Shown in pieces: positions 36,300 to 46,582 of a stretch of 64,000 bases of DNA. Location of the stretch: positions 83,197 to 147,196 of the forward strand of contig URAP01000001.1 in assembly GCA_900545935.1 (NCBI GenBank). Direction: 5' to 3'. Position numbers and translations under genes: made by a program. The notes under the pieces were generated by a model that was not told the origin of the DNA, did not search any database, and worked only from the letters and a program-made list of their open reading frames with translations. Position 1 is the stretch's first letter; each line of letters begins with the position of its first letter. Origin of the DNA: an uncultured Eubacteriales bacterium (GTDB lineage: Bacteria; Bacillota; Clostridia; Oscillospirales; CAG-272).

Positions 36300-36469
36300 G
36301 CTGCAAGCATCCGGGCACTTATTAATATACAACTCGTTACTTCGATATTGCCCGTCTTCACATGCAGAGCTCACTTGCTTATCGGTTATGCGGTCGGGCG
36401 GAAGCATGTATGCAGCGGAACGATAAAACGAAAGGACGCTCTCTATGTCAGAGCAAAGGTCACAGTAAT
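36300..36469 (+). promoter_or_regulatory. Structured leader with 7-codon open frame before the antiporter gene
   Basis: Two nested long-range pairings are possible: GCAAG near 36303 with CTTGC near 36374, enclosing CGGGC near 36311 with GCCCG near 36351. Further down, AAAGGA precedes an ATG at 36445 that opens a frame of seven codons (MSEQRSQ, stop 36466-36468), ending one base before the antiporter ATG. I find no match to the yybP-ykoY manganese riboswitch that often precedes metal exporters. Confidence 0.35.
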
Positions 36470-37477
36470 ATGCTTGTTCCGGTTCTTCTTTTTATTCTCG
36501 GTCTCGTTATGCTCATCAAGGGCGGCGATTGGTTCGTAGACGGCGCGGTTGCCGTTGCGCACCGATTTCACCTGCCCGAGCTGCTCATCGGCGCTACCAT
36601 CGTTTCGATAGGAACAACACTGCCCGAGGTCATGGTCTCCGCCACAAGCGCTGTCAGCGGACACGGCGAGATTGCCTACGGAAATGCTATCGGCTCGGTA
36701 ATTTGCAACACTGCGCTCATCGCTGCGATAACGGTAGCCGTTCGTCCCGGAAAGGTCGAGCGCCGCTCGCTCGGACTGCCGGTCGCATTCTTCTTTATCG
36801 CAGCGGCAATATATTCGGCTGTCGCATACATTTCGGGAGAATTTACACGACCGGTCGGCATAGTATTGCTTGTGATATTCGCCGCATATATTGCGTTCAA
36901 CATCTCCTCGGCGCTCGGCGCACGCAAAAAGGCATCTGCCGACAGTCTGTCCGATATCCAGCCAAGCGGCAATAACGGAGCCGCTGCGGAAACGGAGAGC
37001 GAAATGTCGATGCTCCGTGCCGTTATTTTGCTGATAGTCGGCGCCGCGCTTATCGCTGTCGGTGCAAATCTGCTCGTCGATAACGGAACAAAAATCGCAG
37101 CCGCACTCGGCGTACCCGAATCGGTAATTGCGCTTACCTTTGTCGCGCTCGGCACTTCTCTGCCCGAGCTTGTGACCGCGATAACATCGCTCGTCAAGGG
37201 ACACGGCTCGCTCTCGCTCGGCAATATCGTCGGCGCTAACCTGTTCAATCTCGTGCTCGTATCGGGCGTTTCCGTGACGCTCTCGCCTTTCGCTATCCCG
37301 TGCGAGAAAACTATCGGCGGCATGAACGCCTCTCTTGCGGTAGACATTCCGCTGATGATCGCCGTCATGGCTATCCTGACCGTTCCTGCCCTCATTCGCG
37401 GAAAGCTCTCACGTGCTCAGGGAATTCTCCTGCTCGCGATTTATGCGGCTTTTTGCGTATTTCAGTTTGCAGCCTAA
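36470..37477 (+). CDS. Ca2+/Na+ antiporter family protein (CaCA, YrbG-like)
   Basis: A 335-residue membrane protein with two inverted-topology halves, each carrying an alpha-repeat: first GATIVSIGTTLPEVMVSATSA with GNAIGSVICNTAL, second LTFVALGTSLPELVTAITSL with GNIVGANLFNLVL. These Gly-Thr-Ser/Thr-x-Pro-Glu motifs hold the acidic residues that bind Ca2+ and Na+ in this superfamily. About ten helices and a polar central loop (near 170-190) are visible. It would expel Ca2+ or another cation using an ion gradient. Start ATG at 36470 has AAAGG about ten bases upstream; the frame opens earlier at 36362, but that part is leader. Confidence 0.9.
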   Translation: MLVPVLLFILGLVMLIKGGDWFVDGAVAVAHRFHLPELLIGATIVSIGTTLPEVMVSATSAVSGHGEIAYGNAIGSVICNTALIAAITVAVRPGKVERRSLGLPVAFFFIAAAIYSAVAYISGEFTRPVGIVLLVIFAAYIAFNISSALGARKKASADSLSDIQPSGNNGAAAETESEMSMLRAVILLIVGAALIAVGANLLVDNGTKIAAALGVPESVIALTFVALGTSLPELVTAITSLVKGHGSLSLGNIVGANLFNLVLVSGVSVTLSPFAIPCEKTIGGMNASLAVDIPLMIAVMAILTVPALIRGKLSRAQGILLLAIYAAFCVFQFAA

Positions 37478-37596
37478 ATTAGATTTGTCCAATCGGCAAT
37501 ATTGATATGTATGTGTACAGCGGCTCTGCGAACGGCGGAGACGAAATATACCGAACAGATGGCACAGAGCCGGCGCGAACAAATTATTTATAAATG

Positions 37597-37638
37597 TAAA
37601 AGCAGTACCGCCCGAGTATTCGAGTGATACTGCTTTTA
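37597..37638. terminator. Bidirectional terminator between the antiporter and the BCAA operon
   Basis: TAAAAGCAGTA (37597-37607) pairs with TACTGCTTTTA (37628-37638). T runs on both sides allow it to end the plus-strand antiporter transcript (120 bases after its stop) and the minus-strand branched-chain operon (eleven bases after the last gene). Confidence 0.85.
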
Positions 37639-37649
37639 ATATTATGTGC

Positions 37650-38846
37650 TTATTCTCTTCCCGAAAGCAATCCGTCGACAAGTTGACGTGCAAGCCGCGC
37701 GGAACGGTTTCCTCGTTCGAGCGCAAAGCGCTCGGCAAGGAGGTCGAGCTTATCCTCCGGAATATCAATGCCCTGCTGCTGTGCAAGACGGCGCACGATA
37801 TGCAGATAGGTCTGCTTATCCGGCTTTGAAAATGTAATATGCAGACCGAAGCGCTCGGAGAGCGAAACAAGCTCCTGCATAGTATCGTTTCGATGGATGT
37901 CGTCACCCTCCCGATCTGAAAAGCGCTCCTTGACTATATGTCTGCGATTGCTTGTAGCATAGATAACCACATTTGCAGAGCGTGCGGCGACCGAGCCCTC
38001 AAGCACCGCCTTGAGCGAACCGAAATTATCGTCGTCTCCGCTGAACGAAAGATCGTCGATAAACAGCACAAATTTAAGCGGATTGCCGGACAGCTCGTCA
38101 AGAACGCGAGGTATCTCACGCAGTTGATCCTTGCGCAGCTCGATTATTCGCAAGCCCTCGCGCCACAGCGCGTTTGCCACAGCCTTTACGGTAGATGACT
38201 TGCCAGTCCCGGCATCGCCCGAGAGCAGTATGTTTGCCGCAGGCTTTCCGTTGAGCAGTGCGCGGGTGTTGTTCATGATTATCTCACGCTGACGCTCATA
38301 GCCTATAAGATCGGAAAGCTCCGTCCTATCGGGATGCAGAACTGCGGTTATCGTGCCGTCGTCGGCAAGATAGAACATGTGATGCTCGGCATATATGCCG
38401 TACCCGTATTTTCCGATATTGTCTACCCGATGCAGATACAGCTCACGCAGATCCGGCGCAGACGATGAAAACGAAGGCAGGAAGCCATCGTAATCAAGCT
38501 CTGCGCGCAGAGCGTCGGGAGTCAGAGCGGCAATTCGTCCGAGCAGCTCAAGCTCGGAGACAAGCGCCTCGAACATATAGTCAGGCACAATACCGGCAGA
38601 AGCCGCGGCCTTGACATATACATTTTCATCGTTCTCACACAGAGCACGAACATGCTCTCCCATATCACCGCCGTACTCATAGAGCGCGGAAACAAAGGCG
38701 GCATATGCCGGCGCAGAGGGCACGGCGAAAAACTCACGCAGCGCCGAGATCACGGGATCGCGGAGCAGAGAGCGGAAGATACACAGCGTATCAAGTCCCG
38801 CAAGCAGCTCCGATCTTGTTTTTTGTCCGTCCATAGTTACACTCAT
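37650..38846 (-). CDS. DUF815-family ATPase (AAA+ P-loop protein)
   Basis: A 398-residue P-loop ATPase of the DUF815 family; function unknown. Its N-terminal half is helical and variable; the ATPase core has Walker A LLSGDAGTGKSSTVKAVAN, Walker B FVLFIDDLSF, a sensor region YATSNRRHIVKE and a C-terminal lid with RGNRSARLARQLVDGL. It is the last gene of the branched-chain amino acid operon. The start at 38846 comes one base after the ilvD stop (TGATATG), with no Shine-Dalgarno site, so it is likely translated by coupling; an ATG at 38834 is the alternative. A link to ilvD, an iron-sulfur enzyme, is possible but unproven. Confidence 0.85.
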   Translation of the reverse strand: MSVTMDGQKTRSELLAGLDTLCIFRSLLRDPVISALREFFAVPSAPAYAAFVSALYEYGGDMGEHVRALCENDENVYVKAAASAGIVPDYMFEALVSELELLGRIAALTPDALRAELDYDGFLPSFSSSAPDLRELYLHRVDNIGKYGYGIYAEHHMFYLADDGTITAVLHPDRTELSDLIGYERQREIIMNNTRALLNGKPAANILLSGDAGTGKSSTVKAVANALWREGLRIIELRKDQLREIPRVLDELSGNPLKFVLFIDDLSFSGDDDNFGSLKAVLEGSVAARSANVVIYATSNRRHIVKERFSDREGDDIHRNDTMQELVSLSERFGLHITFSKPDKQTYLHIVRRLAQQQGIDIPEDKLDLLAERFALERGNRSARLARQLVDGLLSGRE

Positions 38847-38847
38847 A

Positions 38848-40503
38848 TCAGTTGAGTATCGCGCCGGATGCGCCGCTCGAGACAAGCGCTGCATAGCGGC
38901 GCAGGTATCCGGACAGCTCCTTCTTTTTAGGCACAAAATTCTTCATTCGTTCTTCGAGCACAGCTTCATCGACCTTGAGCTCGATACGGTTCTCGGGGAT
39001 ATTGATGCTGATAATATCGCCCTCCTCGACAACGCCTATCATGCCGCCGGAGGCTGCCTCCGGGCTGACGTGACCGATGCATGCGCCGCGCGTGGCGCCG
39101 CTGAAGCGTCCGTCGGTGATGAGTGCAACACTGCTGCCGAGTCCCATTCCCATAATAGCGGAGGTGGGGTTCAGCATCTCGCGCATACCGGGTCCGCCCT
39201 TAGGCCCCTCGTAGCGTATAACGACGACATCACCCGCCTTTATCTTGCCCGCATTGATAGCCGCCTGCGCCTCCTCCTCTGAGTCGAACACACGTGCGGG
39301 GCCCTCATGCACAAGCATCTCGGGAAGCACGGCGGAGCGCTTTACTACGCTGCCCTCGGGGGCAAGATTGCCCTTGAGCACCGCAATTCCGCCCGTCTCG
39401 CTGAACGGGTTGTCTATCGGGCGGATGGTATCGGTATCAAGTATCTCACAGCCCTCGATATTCTCGCCTATCGTATGCCCGGTAACGGTTATGCAGTCGG
39501 TATTCAGCAGTCCGCGCTTTGTCAGCTCGTGCATTACGGCATATACGCCGCCCGCCTCGTTAAGATCCTCCATATAGGTCCTGCCCGCGGGAGCAAGATG
39601 ACATAGATTTGGCGTTTTTGCGCTGATATCGTTTGCTATATCAAGATTCAGCTCAACACCGCACTCATGCGCAATAGCGGGCAGATGCAGCATGCTGTTC
39701 GTCGAACAGCCGAGTGCCATATCGACGGTAAGAGCGTTCATCAGCGCCTCGCGCGTCATGATATCACGCGGTCTGATATTGCGGCGCAGCAGCTCCATTA
39801 CAGCCATGCCCGCATGCTTTGCAAGCTCAATACGGGCAGAATAGACAGCGGGAATAGTGCCGTTGCCGCGCAGACCCATACCGAGCGCTTCGGTCAGGCA
39901 GTTCATGGAGTTAGCAGTGTACATGCCCGAGCATGAGCCGCATGATGGGCAGGTCTTGCATTCGTACTCGAGCAGCTTTTTGTCGTCAATCTTTCCAGCG
40001 TTATACGCGCCGACAGCCTCGAACATACTCGAGAGGCTTGTCTTTTTACCCTCTACCCTGCCTGCGAGCATAGGACCGCCGCTGACAAATACGGTAGGCA
40101 CATTGACTCGTGCCGCCGCCATGAGCAGACCGGGGACGTTCTTATCGCAGTTCGGCACCATGACAAGAGCGTCAAAGCCGTGAGCGAGCGCCATAGCCTC
40201 GGTAGAATCGGCAATGAGATCGCGTGTGACGAGTGAATACTTCATTCCGGTATGACCCATCGCGATACCGTCGCAGACGGCGATAGCGGGAAATACGATA
40301 GGCGTACCGCCCGCCATTGCAACACCGAGCTTGACAGCCTCGACTATCTTATCTATGTTCATATGTCCGGGAACTATCTCATTATACGAGCTGACGATAC
40401 CGATAAGCGGTCTCGCCTGTTCCTCCTCGGTCAGACCGAGCGCGTGAAACAGACTGCGGTGGGGCGCGTTCTGCACCCCGTCGACAATGTTTTCTCTCGA
40501 CAT
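38848..40503 (-). CDS. ilvD: Dihydroxy-acid dehydratase
   Basis: Converts 2,3-dihydroxy-isovalerate and -methylvalerate into the 2-oxo acids before valine and isoleucine. 551 residues, normal length. The iron-sulfur cluster Cys residues are present in [12 protein letters not shown] and [21 protein letters not shown], and the C-terminal part holds [12 protein letters not shown] and [10 protein letters not shown], typical of the family. It starts 13 bases after ilvC. The enzyme is cytoplasmic and oxygen-sensitive, in keeping with an anaerobe. Confidence 0.97.
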   Translation of the reverse strand: MSRENIVDGVQNAPHRSLFHALGLTEEEQARPLIGIVSSYNEIVPGHMNIDKIVEAVKLGVAMAGGTPIVFPAIAVCDGIAMGHTGMKYSLVTRDLIADSTEAMALAHGFDALVMVPNCDKNVPGLLMAAARVNVPTVFVSGGPMLAGRVEGKKTSLSSMFEAVGAYNAGKIDDKKLLEYECKTCPSCGSCSGMYTANSMNCLTEALGMGLRGNGTIPAVYSARIELAKHAGMAVMELLRRNIRPRDIMTREALMNALTVDMALGCSTNSMLHLPAIAHECGVELNLDIANDISAKTPNLCHLAPAGRTYMEDLNEAGGVYAVMHELTKRGLLNTDCITVTGHTIGENIEGCEILDTDTIRPIDNPFSETGGIAVLKGNLAPEGSVVKRSAVLPEMLVHEGPARVFDSEEEAQAAINAGKIKAGDVVVIRYEGPKGGPGMREMLNPTSAIMGMGLGSSVALITDGRFSGATRGACIGHVSPEAASGGMIGVVEEGDIISINIPENRIELKVDEAVLEERMKNFVPKKKELSGYLRRYAALVSSGASGAILN

Positions 40504-40516
40504 AAAATGCCTCCGA

Positions 40517-41551
<1,035 letters not shown>

Positions 41552-41578
41552 TTATTTGATTTTGGTTTAATGCGTAAA

Positions 41579-42085
41579 TTAAAGATTTATTACCTGACGA
41601 ATGGTCGTGCTGCCCTTTTCAAGCGACACGCTGCCGGTACGGCAGATCTCGAGGATCGTATAATCGCGGAGAATGTTGATAAAATCGTCTATTCTTCTCG
41701 AGCTGTCGGTCAGGCGGAAGGTAATATAATCCTTGGAATAATCAACGGTAACGGCTCCGAAAGCATCTGCTGCACGCTGAATGTCGTCGCGAGACTCAAG
41801 CTCATTCTTCATCTTAATGAGCAACAGCTCGCAGCTGACCGAGTTATCCTCGCTGAATTCCTTGATCGAGCAAACATCGGGCAGCTTATACAGCTGATTG
41901 ATGAGCTGCTGCTTCGAGGTCTCCTCGCCGTCGAAAACGACGGTGATTCGCGAAAGATCGCTCGTCTCGGTCTCGCTGACCGTAAGTGCGCTGATATTGA
42001 ACTGGCGACGACGGAAAAGGCTTGTTACACGGTTGAGAACACCGAACCGATTCCGTACAAGAACGGCTACTGTATACTTGCTCAT
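41579..42085 (-). CDS. ilvN: Acetolactate synthase small (regulatory) subunit
   Basis: Regulatory subunit of acetohydroxyacid synthase, 168 residues. The N-terminal ACT domain (VLVRNRFGVLNRVTSLFRRRQFNISALTV) is the usual valine-binding feedback site, followed by the C-terminal IlvH/IlvN domain with DEFINILRDYTILEICRTG-like sequence. It overlaps the end of ilvB by four bases (ATGA-type), so large and small subunits are made together. The presence of both ACT and C-terminal domains makes it a full-length small subunit. Confidence 0.95.
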   Translation of the reverse strand: MSKYTVAVLVRNRFGVLNRVTSLFRRRQFNISALTVSETETSDLSRITVVFDGEETSKQQLINQLYKLPDVCSIKEFSEDNSVSCELLLIKMKNELESRDDIQRAADAFGAVTVDYSKDYITFRLTDSSRRIDDFINILRDYTILEICRTGSVSLEKGSTTIRQVINL

Positions 42086-43755
42086 TTTTCCACCTCCGCC
42101 TTTACTATGATATCATCCATACTGCCTCCGGGCGGGAGCATGGGGAGGACAAATTCGTCCTTGTCTATACGGCAATCGACGATATACGGTCCTTCCGCCG
42201 CAAATGCGCGGGTAAGCGCCGCATCAAGCTCCTTGGGGGTCGTGACCGTCTCACCGTCTGCGCCGAATGAGCGGGCAAATGCGGGGAAGTCGGTCTTGCG
42301 GTTAAGTACGGTATTCGAGTAATGCTTGTTGAAAAAGAGCGTCTGCCACTGACGTACCATTCCGAGCACTCCGTTATTGAGAATAAGAATGACAATCGGA
42401 ATATTGTAGGTAACGGCGGTAGCAAGCTCCTGCAGACACATGCCGAAGCTGCCGTCTCCGGTAACGAGAACGCTGCGTTCTCGCGTTCCGAAAGCCGCAC
42501 CGATAGCCGCTCCGAATCCGAAGCCCATAGTCCCGAGACCGCCGCTCGATATGAATCTGCGAGGTGTGCGGAACGAGAGGTTCTGCGCAGCCCACATCTG
42601 ATGCTGACCGACGTCGGTACAGACGGCGGTATTCTCGCCGAGGTGGCGGTTAAGTGTAAGAATGGCATTTCTCGGGGTCATGCCCGCTCTGTGATCGAGG
42701 TACTCATCCTCTCCGGCACGGAAGCCGTCGACCTCCGCTCTCCATTCGGGCTTTTCGCCCGCAGTGATGAGCGGGAGCAGCGCATCGAGCGTGGGCTTGA
42801 CATCACCGCGCAGACCGCATACGGCATTTACCGTCTTGGAAAGCTCGGAGCCGTCAACATCGATGTGCACTATCTTAGCGCCCGTTGCGAACTTGTGTCT
42901 GTTGCCTGTTACGCGGTCATTAAAGCGTACGCCGAGCGAGATAATGAGATCGGCATGATGCATCGCCATAGAGGAAGCATAGTGACCGTGCATGCCCTGC
43001 ATTCCGAGAAAACGCGGATGATCGGTCGGAATGCCCGATATTCCCATGAGCGAGCAGCCTATCGGCGCGTCGATCATATCGGCAAGGCGCAGCATCTCCT
43101 CCTGAGCCCCTGCGGTTATCATACCGCCGCCGAAGTAGATGTATGGACGACGTGCGGCATTTATATAATTCGCAGCCTCCTTAATGCGTATCTCCTTGGC
43201 TGCCTTAGGCGGCTCGGGCTTTGCCGGAGGCTGAGGCTCATAGTCGCAGCATGCGATCTGAACATCCTTGGGTACGTCGATGAGTACCGGTCCGGGTCTG
43301 CCGGATGCCGCAAGTGCAAACGCCTCGCGTATAGTGTCTGCAAGCTCCTCAACTCTGCCCACAAAATAGTTGTGCTTCGTTATCGGGAGCGTAACGCCCG
43401 TGATGTCTATCTCCTGAAAGCTGTCGGTGCCTATCTGCGTCGTAGGAACGTTACCGCAGATAGCGACTATCGGAACGGAATCGAGGCATGCGGTCGCAAT
43501 CCCGGTAACAAGGTTCGTCGCGCCGGGGCCGGAGGTGGATATTACTACCCCGACCTTTCCTGTGGCTCTTGCATAACCGTCTGCGGCATGTGCCGCCCCC
43601 TGCTCATGCGCCGTGAGTATGTGATTTATTTCATTCTGATGTGTATAGAGGCTGTCGTATACATTGAGTATCTGTCCGCCCGGATAGCCGAAAACGGTAT
43701 CACAGCCCTGCTCTATTAATGTCTTAACAATTATATCTGCACCGGAAAGCCGCAT
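42082..43755 (-). CDS. ilvB: Acetolactate synthase large (catalytic) subunit
   Basis: Thiamine-diphosphate enzyme that condenses pyruvate with pyruvate or 2-oxobutyrate, the first common step to valine, leucine and isoleucine. 557 residues. The catalytic Glu sits in LTAHEQGAAHAADGYARATG near residue 50; the ThDP/Mg2+ motif is GDGSFGMCLQELATAVTYNIPIVILILNN near 430-460. AAAGGAG lies eight bases before the ATG at 43755; an ATG at 43761 overlaps the leuB stop (TGATG) but leaves only two bases to the ribosome site. Operon partner of ilvN. Confidence 0.97.
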   Translation of the reverse strand: MRLSGADIIVKTLIEQGCDTVFGYPGGQILNVYDSLYTHQNEINHILTAHEQGAAHAADGYARATGKVGVVISTSGPGATNLVTGIATACLDSVPIVAICGNVPTTQIGTDSFQEIDITGVTLPITKHNYFVGRVEELADTIREAFALAASGRPGPVLIDVPKDVQIACCDYEPQPPAKPEPPKAAKEIRIKEAANYINAARRPYIYFGGGMITAGAQEEMLRLADMIDAPIGCSLMGISGIPTDHPRFLGMQGMHGHYASSMAMHHADLIISLGVRFNDRVTGNRHKFATGAKIVHIDVDGSELSKTVNAVCGLRGDVKPTLDALLPLITAGEKPEWRAEVDGFRAGEDEYLDHRAGMTPRNAILTLNRHLGENTAVCTDVGQHQMWAAQNLSFRTPRRFISSGGLGTMGFGFGAAIGAAFGTRERSVLVTGDGSFGMCLQELATAVTYNIPIVILILNNGVLGMVRQWQTLFFNKHYSNTVLNRKTDFPAFARSFGADGETVTTPKELDAALTRAFAAEGPYIVDCRIDKDEFVLPMLPPGGSMDDIIVKAEVEK

Positions 43756-43760
43756 TGACA

Positions 43761-44828
43761 TCACTCCTTTCTAAGATAACCGGTAATAAGCTCGCCGCAG
43801 CGGCTGCAGCCGACGCGGGTCTTGCCCTCGCTCATGATATCCGCCGTGCGGTAGCCTGCATCGAGATAATCGGATACGGCACGCTCGATCGCATTCGCCT
43901 CCTGCGGCATATCAAAGCTGTAGCGCAGCATCATAGCCGCCGAGAGGATAGTACCTATCGGGTTTGCAATATCTTGTCCCGCAATATCAGGTGCAGAGCC
44001 GTGTATAGGCTCATAGAGTCCGCAGGAGGTCGCGCCGAGGCTCGAGGACGGTATCATTCCGATAGAGCCTGTTATCATGGACGCTTCGTCCGAAAGAATG
44101 TCTCCGAACATATTCTCGGTCACGATAACATCGAACTGCGACGGATCCTTGACAATCTGCATAGCGCAGTTGTCAACGAGCATGTCGGACAGCTCGACAT
44201 CGGGATACTCCTCCGCAAGGCGGTGCATCACTCGCTTCCACATACGGCTCGAGTCGAGAACATTGCTTTTTTCGACCGAGCAGAGACGGCGGGAGCGGCG
44301 GCGTGCGGTCTCAAAGCCTATTCTGCCGATGCGCTCTATCTCCGGCTCGCGGTATCTGAGCACGTCGGTCGCGGTATTGCCCTCGGTGATATGCTCACCG
44401 AAATAGATGCCTCCGATGAGCTCGCGAACGATGATAAAGTCGATTCCGCGGTCAACGATAGAACTTTTAAGCGGCGATGCATCGGCGAGCTGCCGCCAAA
44501 TCTTAGCGGGGCGGTTGTTCGAGTAAACGCCCATGCCTGCACGCAGGCGGAGCAGACCCTTTTCGGGACGCTTCTCGCCGGGCAGACCGTTCCACTTGCT
44601 GCCGCCGACTGCACCGAGCAGAACACTGTCCGAGCCTACGCATTTTTCGAGCTCGGAATCCGGGAGCGGATCTTCGTATTTGTCGATAGCACAGCCTCCC
44701 ATATCTACATCGGTGTATGTGAAGCTGTGTCCGTAAAGCTCGGCTATGCGGTCGAGCACGCGCAGCGTTTGTCCGATGATCTCGGGACCTATACCGTCGC
44801 CGCGTATTACAGCAATATTCTTATTCAT
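43761..44828 (-). CDS. leuB: 3-Isopropylmalate dehydrogenase
   Basis: NAD-dependent oxidation and decarboxylation of 3-isopropylmalate to 2-oxoisocaproate, the third step to leucine. 355 residues. Family marks: [12 protein letters not shown] at the start, [16 protein letters not shown] with substrate-binding Arg residues, [10 protein letters not shown], the catalytic Lys/Asp region [35 protein letters not shown], and [12 protein letters not shown]. It overlaps leuD by eight bases and ends where ilvB begins. The order leuA-C-D-B is that of many Firmicutes. Confidence 0.97.
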   Translation of the reverse strand: MNKNIAVIRGDGIGPEIIGQTLRVLDRIAELYGHSFTYTDVDMGGCAIDKYEDPLPDSELEKCVGSDSVLLGAVGGSKWNGLPGEKRPEKGLLRLRAGMGVYSNNRPAKIWRQLADASPLKSSIVDRGIDFIIVRELIGGIYFGEHITEGNTATDVLRYREPEIERIGRIGFETARRRSRRLCSVEKSNVLDSSRMWKRVMHRLAEEYPDVELSDMLVDNCAMQIVKDPSQFDVIVTENMFGDILSDEASMITGSIGMIPSSSLGATSCGLYEPIHGSAPDIAGQDIANPIGTILSAAMMLRYSFDMPQEANAIERAVSDYLDAGYRTADIMSEGKTRVGCSRCGELITGYLRKE

Positions 44829-45315
44829 TGCCCTCCTCCTTCAGCGATTTAAGCAGTCCGCCGCACCTGATTATGTTCTGAATAAACGGCGGGAACGGCT
44901 GTGCCTTATATGTTTTACCGGTGGTGATGTCGCTTATCTCTCCCGTGTCGAAATCGACCCTTACCTCGTCGCCCGCAGCAATCTCCTCCGCAGCCTGCTC
45001 GCATTCGAGGATAGGCAGACCGATATTTATCGCATTGCGGTAGAAGATGCGCGCAAAGCTCTTTGCTATAACGCAGCCTGTGCCGCAGGTTTTGATTACG
45101 AGCGGCGCATGCTCACGCGACGAGCCGCAGCCGAAGTTCCATCCTGCTACTATTACGTCTCCTGCGCTGACCCTGCCTACAAACGACGGGTCGATATCCT
45201 CCATGCAGTGCTGTGCAAGCTCCGCAGCATCGGGGGTGTTAAGGTAGCGCGCGGGAATGATAACGTCGGTATCGACGTTATCGGGATACTTAAAAACCCT
45301 GCCCTGTGTATTCAT
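44821..45315 (-). CDS. leuD: 3-Isopropylmalate dehydratase small subunit
   Basis: Swivel-domain subunit of isopropylmalate isomerase, which works with LeuC. 164 residues, the short form that pairs with the 420-residue LeuC type. The conserved [21 protein letters not shown] loop (residues about 54-75) carries the substrate-recognition residues, and [19 protein letters not shown] follows. It begins three bases after leuC and overlaps leuB by eight bases, so the three are probably translated together. Confidence 0.96.
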   Translation of the reverse strand: MNTQGRVFKYPDNVDTDVIIPARYLNTPDAAELAQHCMEDIDPSFVGRVSAGDVIVAGWNFGCGSSREHAPLVIKTCGTGCVIAKSFARIFYRNAINIGLPILECEQAAEEIAAGDEVRVDFDTGEISDITTGKTYKAQPFPPFIQNIIRCGGLLKSLKEEGNE

Positions 45316-45318
45316 CGC

Positions 45319-46578
45319 TCACGCCTCCTTATACTCGGTGATATAACCTGCGAGCGCACTTGCCGCAGCGGTCTGCGGGGAAGCAAGATACACCTCGCTG
45401 TCGACATGACCCATGCGTCCGACGAAATTGCGGTTGGTCGTTGCAATGCAGCGCTCGCCTGCCGCGAGAATTCCCATGTATCCGCCGAGACAGGGTCCGC
45501 AGGTCGGTGTCGAAACGACTGCGCCTGCGTCGATAAATGCGGTATACCATCCGCGCTCGACGCACTCACGCAGTATCTTCATCGTTGCGGGGATTATGAT
45601 ACAGCGAACTCCGTCCGCGATATGCTTGTCTCTCAGGATGCTATAGGCAGCCTCCATATCCTCGAGACGTCCGTTTGTGCATGAGCCGATAACGACCTGA
45701 TCTATCTTTATATCATGCAGCTCGCTTGCGGGGCGGGTATTCTCGGGCAGATGCGGGCATGCTACGGTAGGTTTTATCTTCGTAAGATCAATGTCGATAA
45801 CGCGCTCATACTCCGCATCGGGGTCTGCTGTGTATATGATCGGCTCGCGCTCGCTTCTGCCGCGCAGATATCCGAGCGCAACATCGTCAACGGGAAATAT
45901 TCCGTTCTTTGCGCCCGCCTCTATCGCCATATTGCAGATGCAGAGGCGATCGTCCATCGACAGGGCAGCAACGCCGTCTCCGACGAACTCCATGCTCTTG
46001 TACAGCGCACCGTCAACACCTATCATGCCGATAACGGTCAGGATAACATCCTTACCGCTGCAATTCTCGGGCAGCTTACCGTGCAGTACGAACCTTATCG
46101 CCGACGGCACCTTGAACCATGCGGTTCCAGTCGCCATTCCGGCTGCCATATCGGTAGAGCCTACGCCGGTCGAGAACGCGCCGAGCGCGCCGTATGTGCA
46201 GGTATGGCTGTCCGCACCGATTATGCAGTCGCCTGCAGTAACAACACCCTGTTCTGGAAGCAGTGCGTGCTCGATGCCCATCTTTCCTACATCGTAGAAG
46301 TGGCTGACGCAGTGCTCGCACGCAAACTCGCGGCAGGTCTTTGACTGCTCCGCCGCCTTTATATCCTTGTTCGGTACAAAGTGATCGAGAACTATTGCGA
46401 CACGATCCTTATCAAATACCGAGTCAAAGCCCGCCTTTTTGAATTCGTTTACCGCCACCGGAGTGGTGATATCATTGCCGAGAACAATGTCGAGGCGCGC
46501 GCTTATCAGCTGTCCCGCCGTTACACTGTCGAGACCCGCGTGTGCGGCGAGTATCTTTTGCGTCATAGTCATTCCCAT
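45319..46578 (-). CDS. leuC: 3-Isopropylmalate dehydratase large subunit
   Basis: Aconitase-like iron-sulfur subunit of isopropylmalate isomerase, 419 residues, the shorter clade related to homoaconitase. Cluster-binding Cys residues appear in [13 protein letters not shown] and [12 protein letters not shown]; substrate-site residues lie in [30 protein letters not shown] lies nine bases before the ATG at 46578. It begins four bases after leuA. The cytoplasmic enzyme is made of LeuC plus LeuD. Confidence 0.96.
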   Translation of the reverse strand: MGMTMTQKILAAHAGLDSVTAGQLISARLDIVLGNDITTPVAVNEFKKAGFDSVFDKDRVAIVLDHFVPNKDIKAAEQSKTCREFACEHCVSHFYDVGKMGIEHALLPEQGVVTAGDCIIGADSHTCTYGALGAFSTGVGSTDMAAGMATGTAWFKVPSAIRFVLHGKLPENCSGKDVILTVIGMIGVDGALYKSMEFVGDGVAALSMDDRLCICNMAIEAGAKNGIFPVDDVALGYLRGRSEREPIIYTADPDAEYERVIDIDLTKIKPTVACPHLPENTRPASELHDIKIDQVVIGSCTNGRLEDMEAAYSILRDKHIADGVRCIIIPATMKILRECVERGWYTAFIDAGAVVSTPTCGPCLGGYMGILAAGERCIATTNRNFVGRMGHVDSEVYLASPQTAAASALAGYITEYKEA

Positions 46579-46582
46579 AGCA

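Noticed and set aside
36289..36469. yybP-ykoY manganese riboswitch before the cation antiporter
   Set aside because: The conserved core of that RNA class is not visible; only generic pairings are present.
42322..43719. A 465-codon plus-strand frame opposite ilvB
   Set aside because: Shadow of a well conserved acetolactate synthase gene; composition not protein-like.
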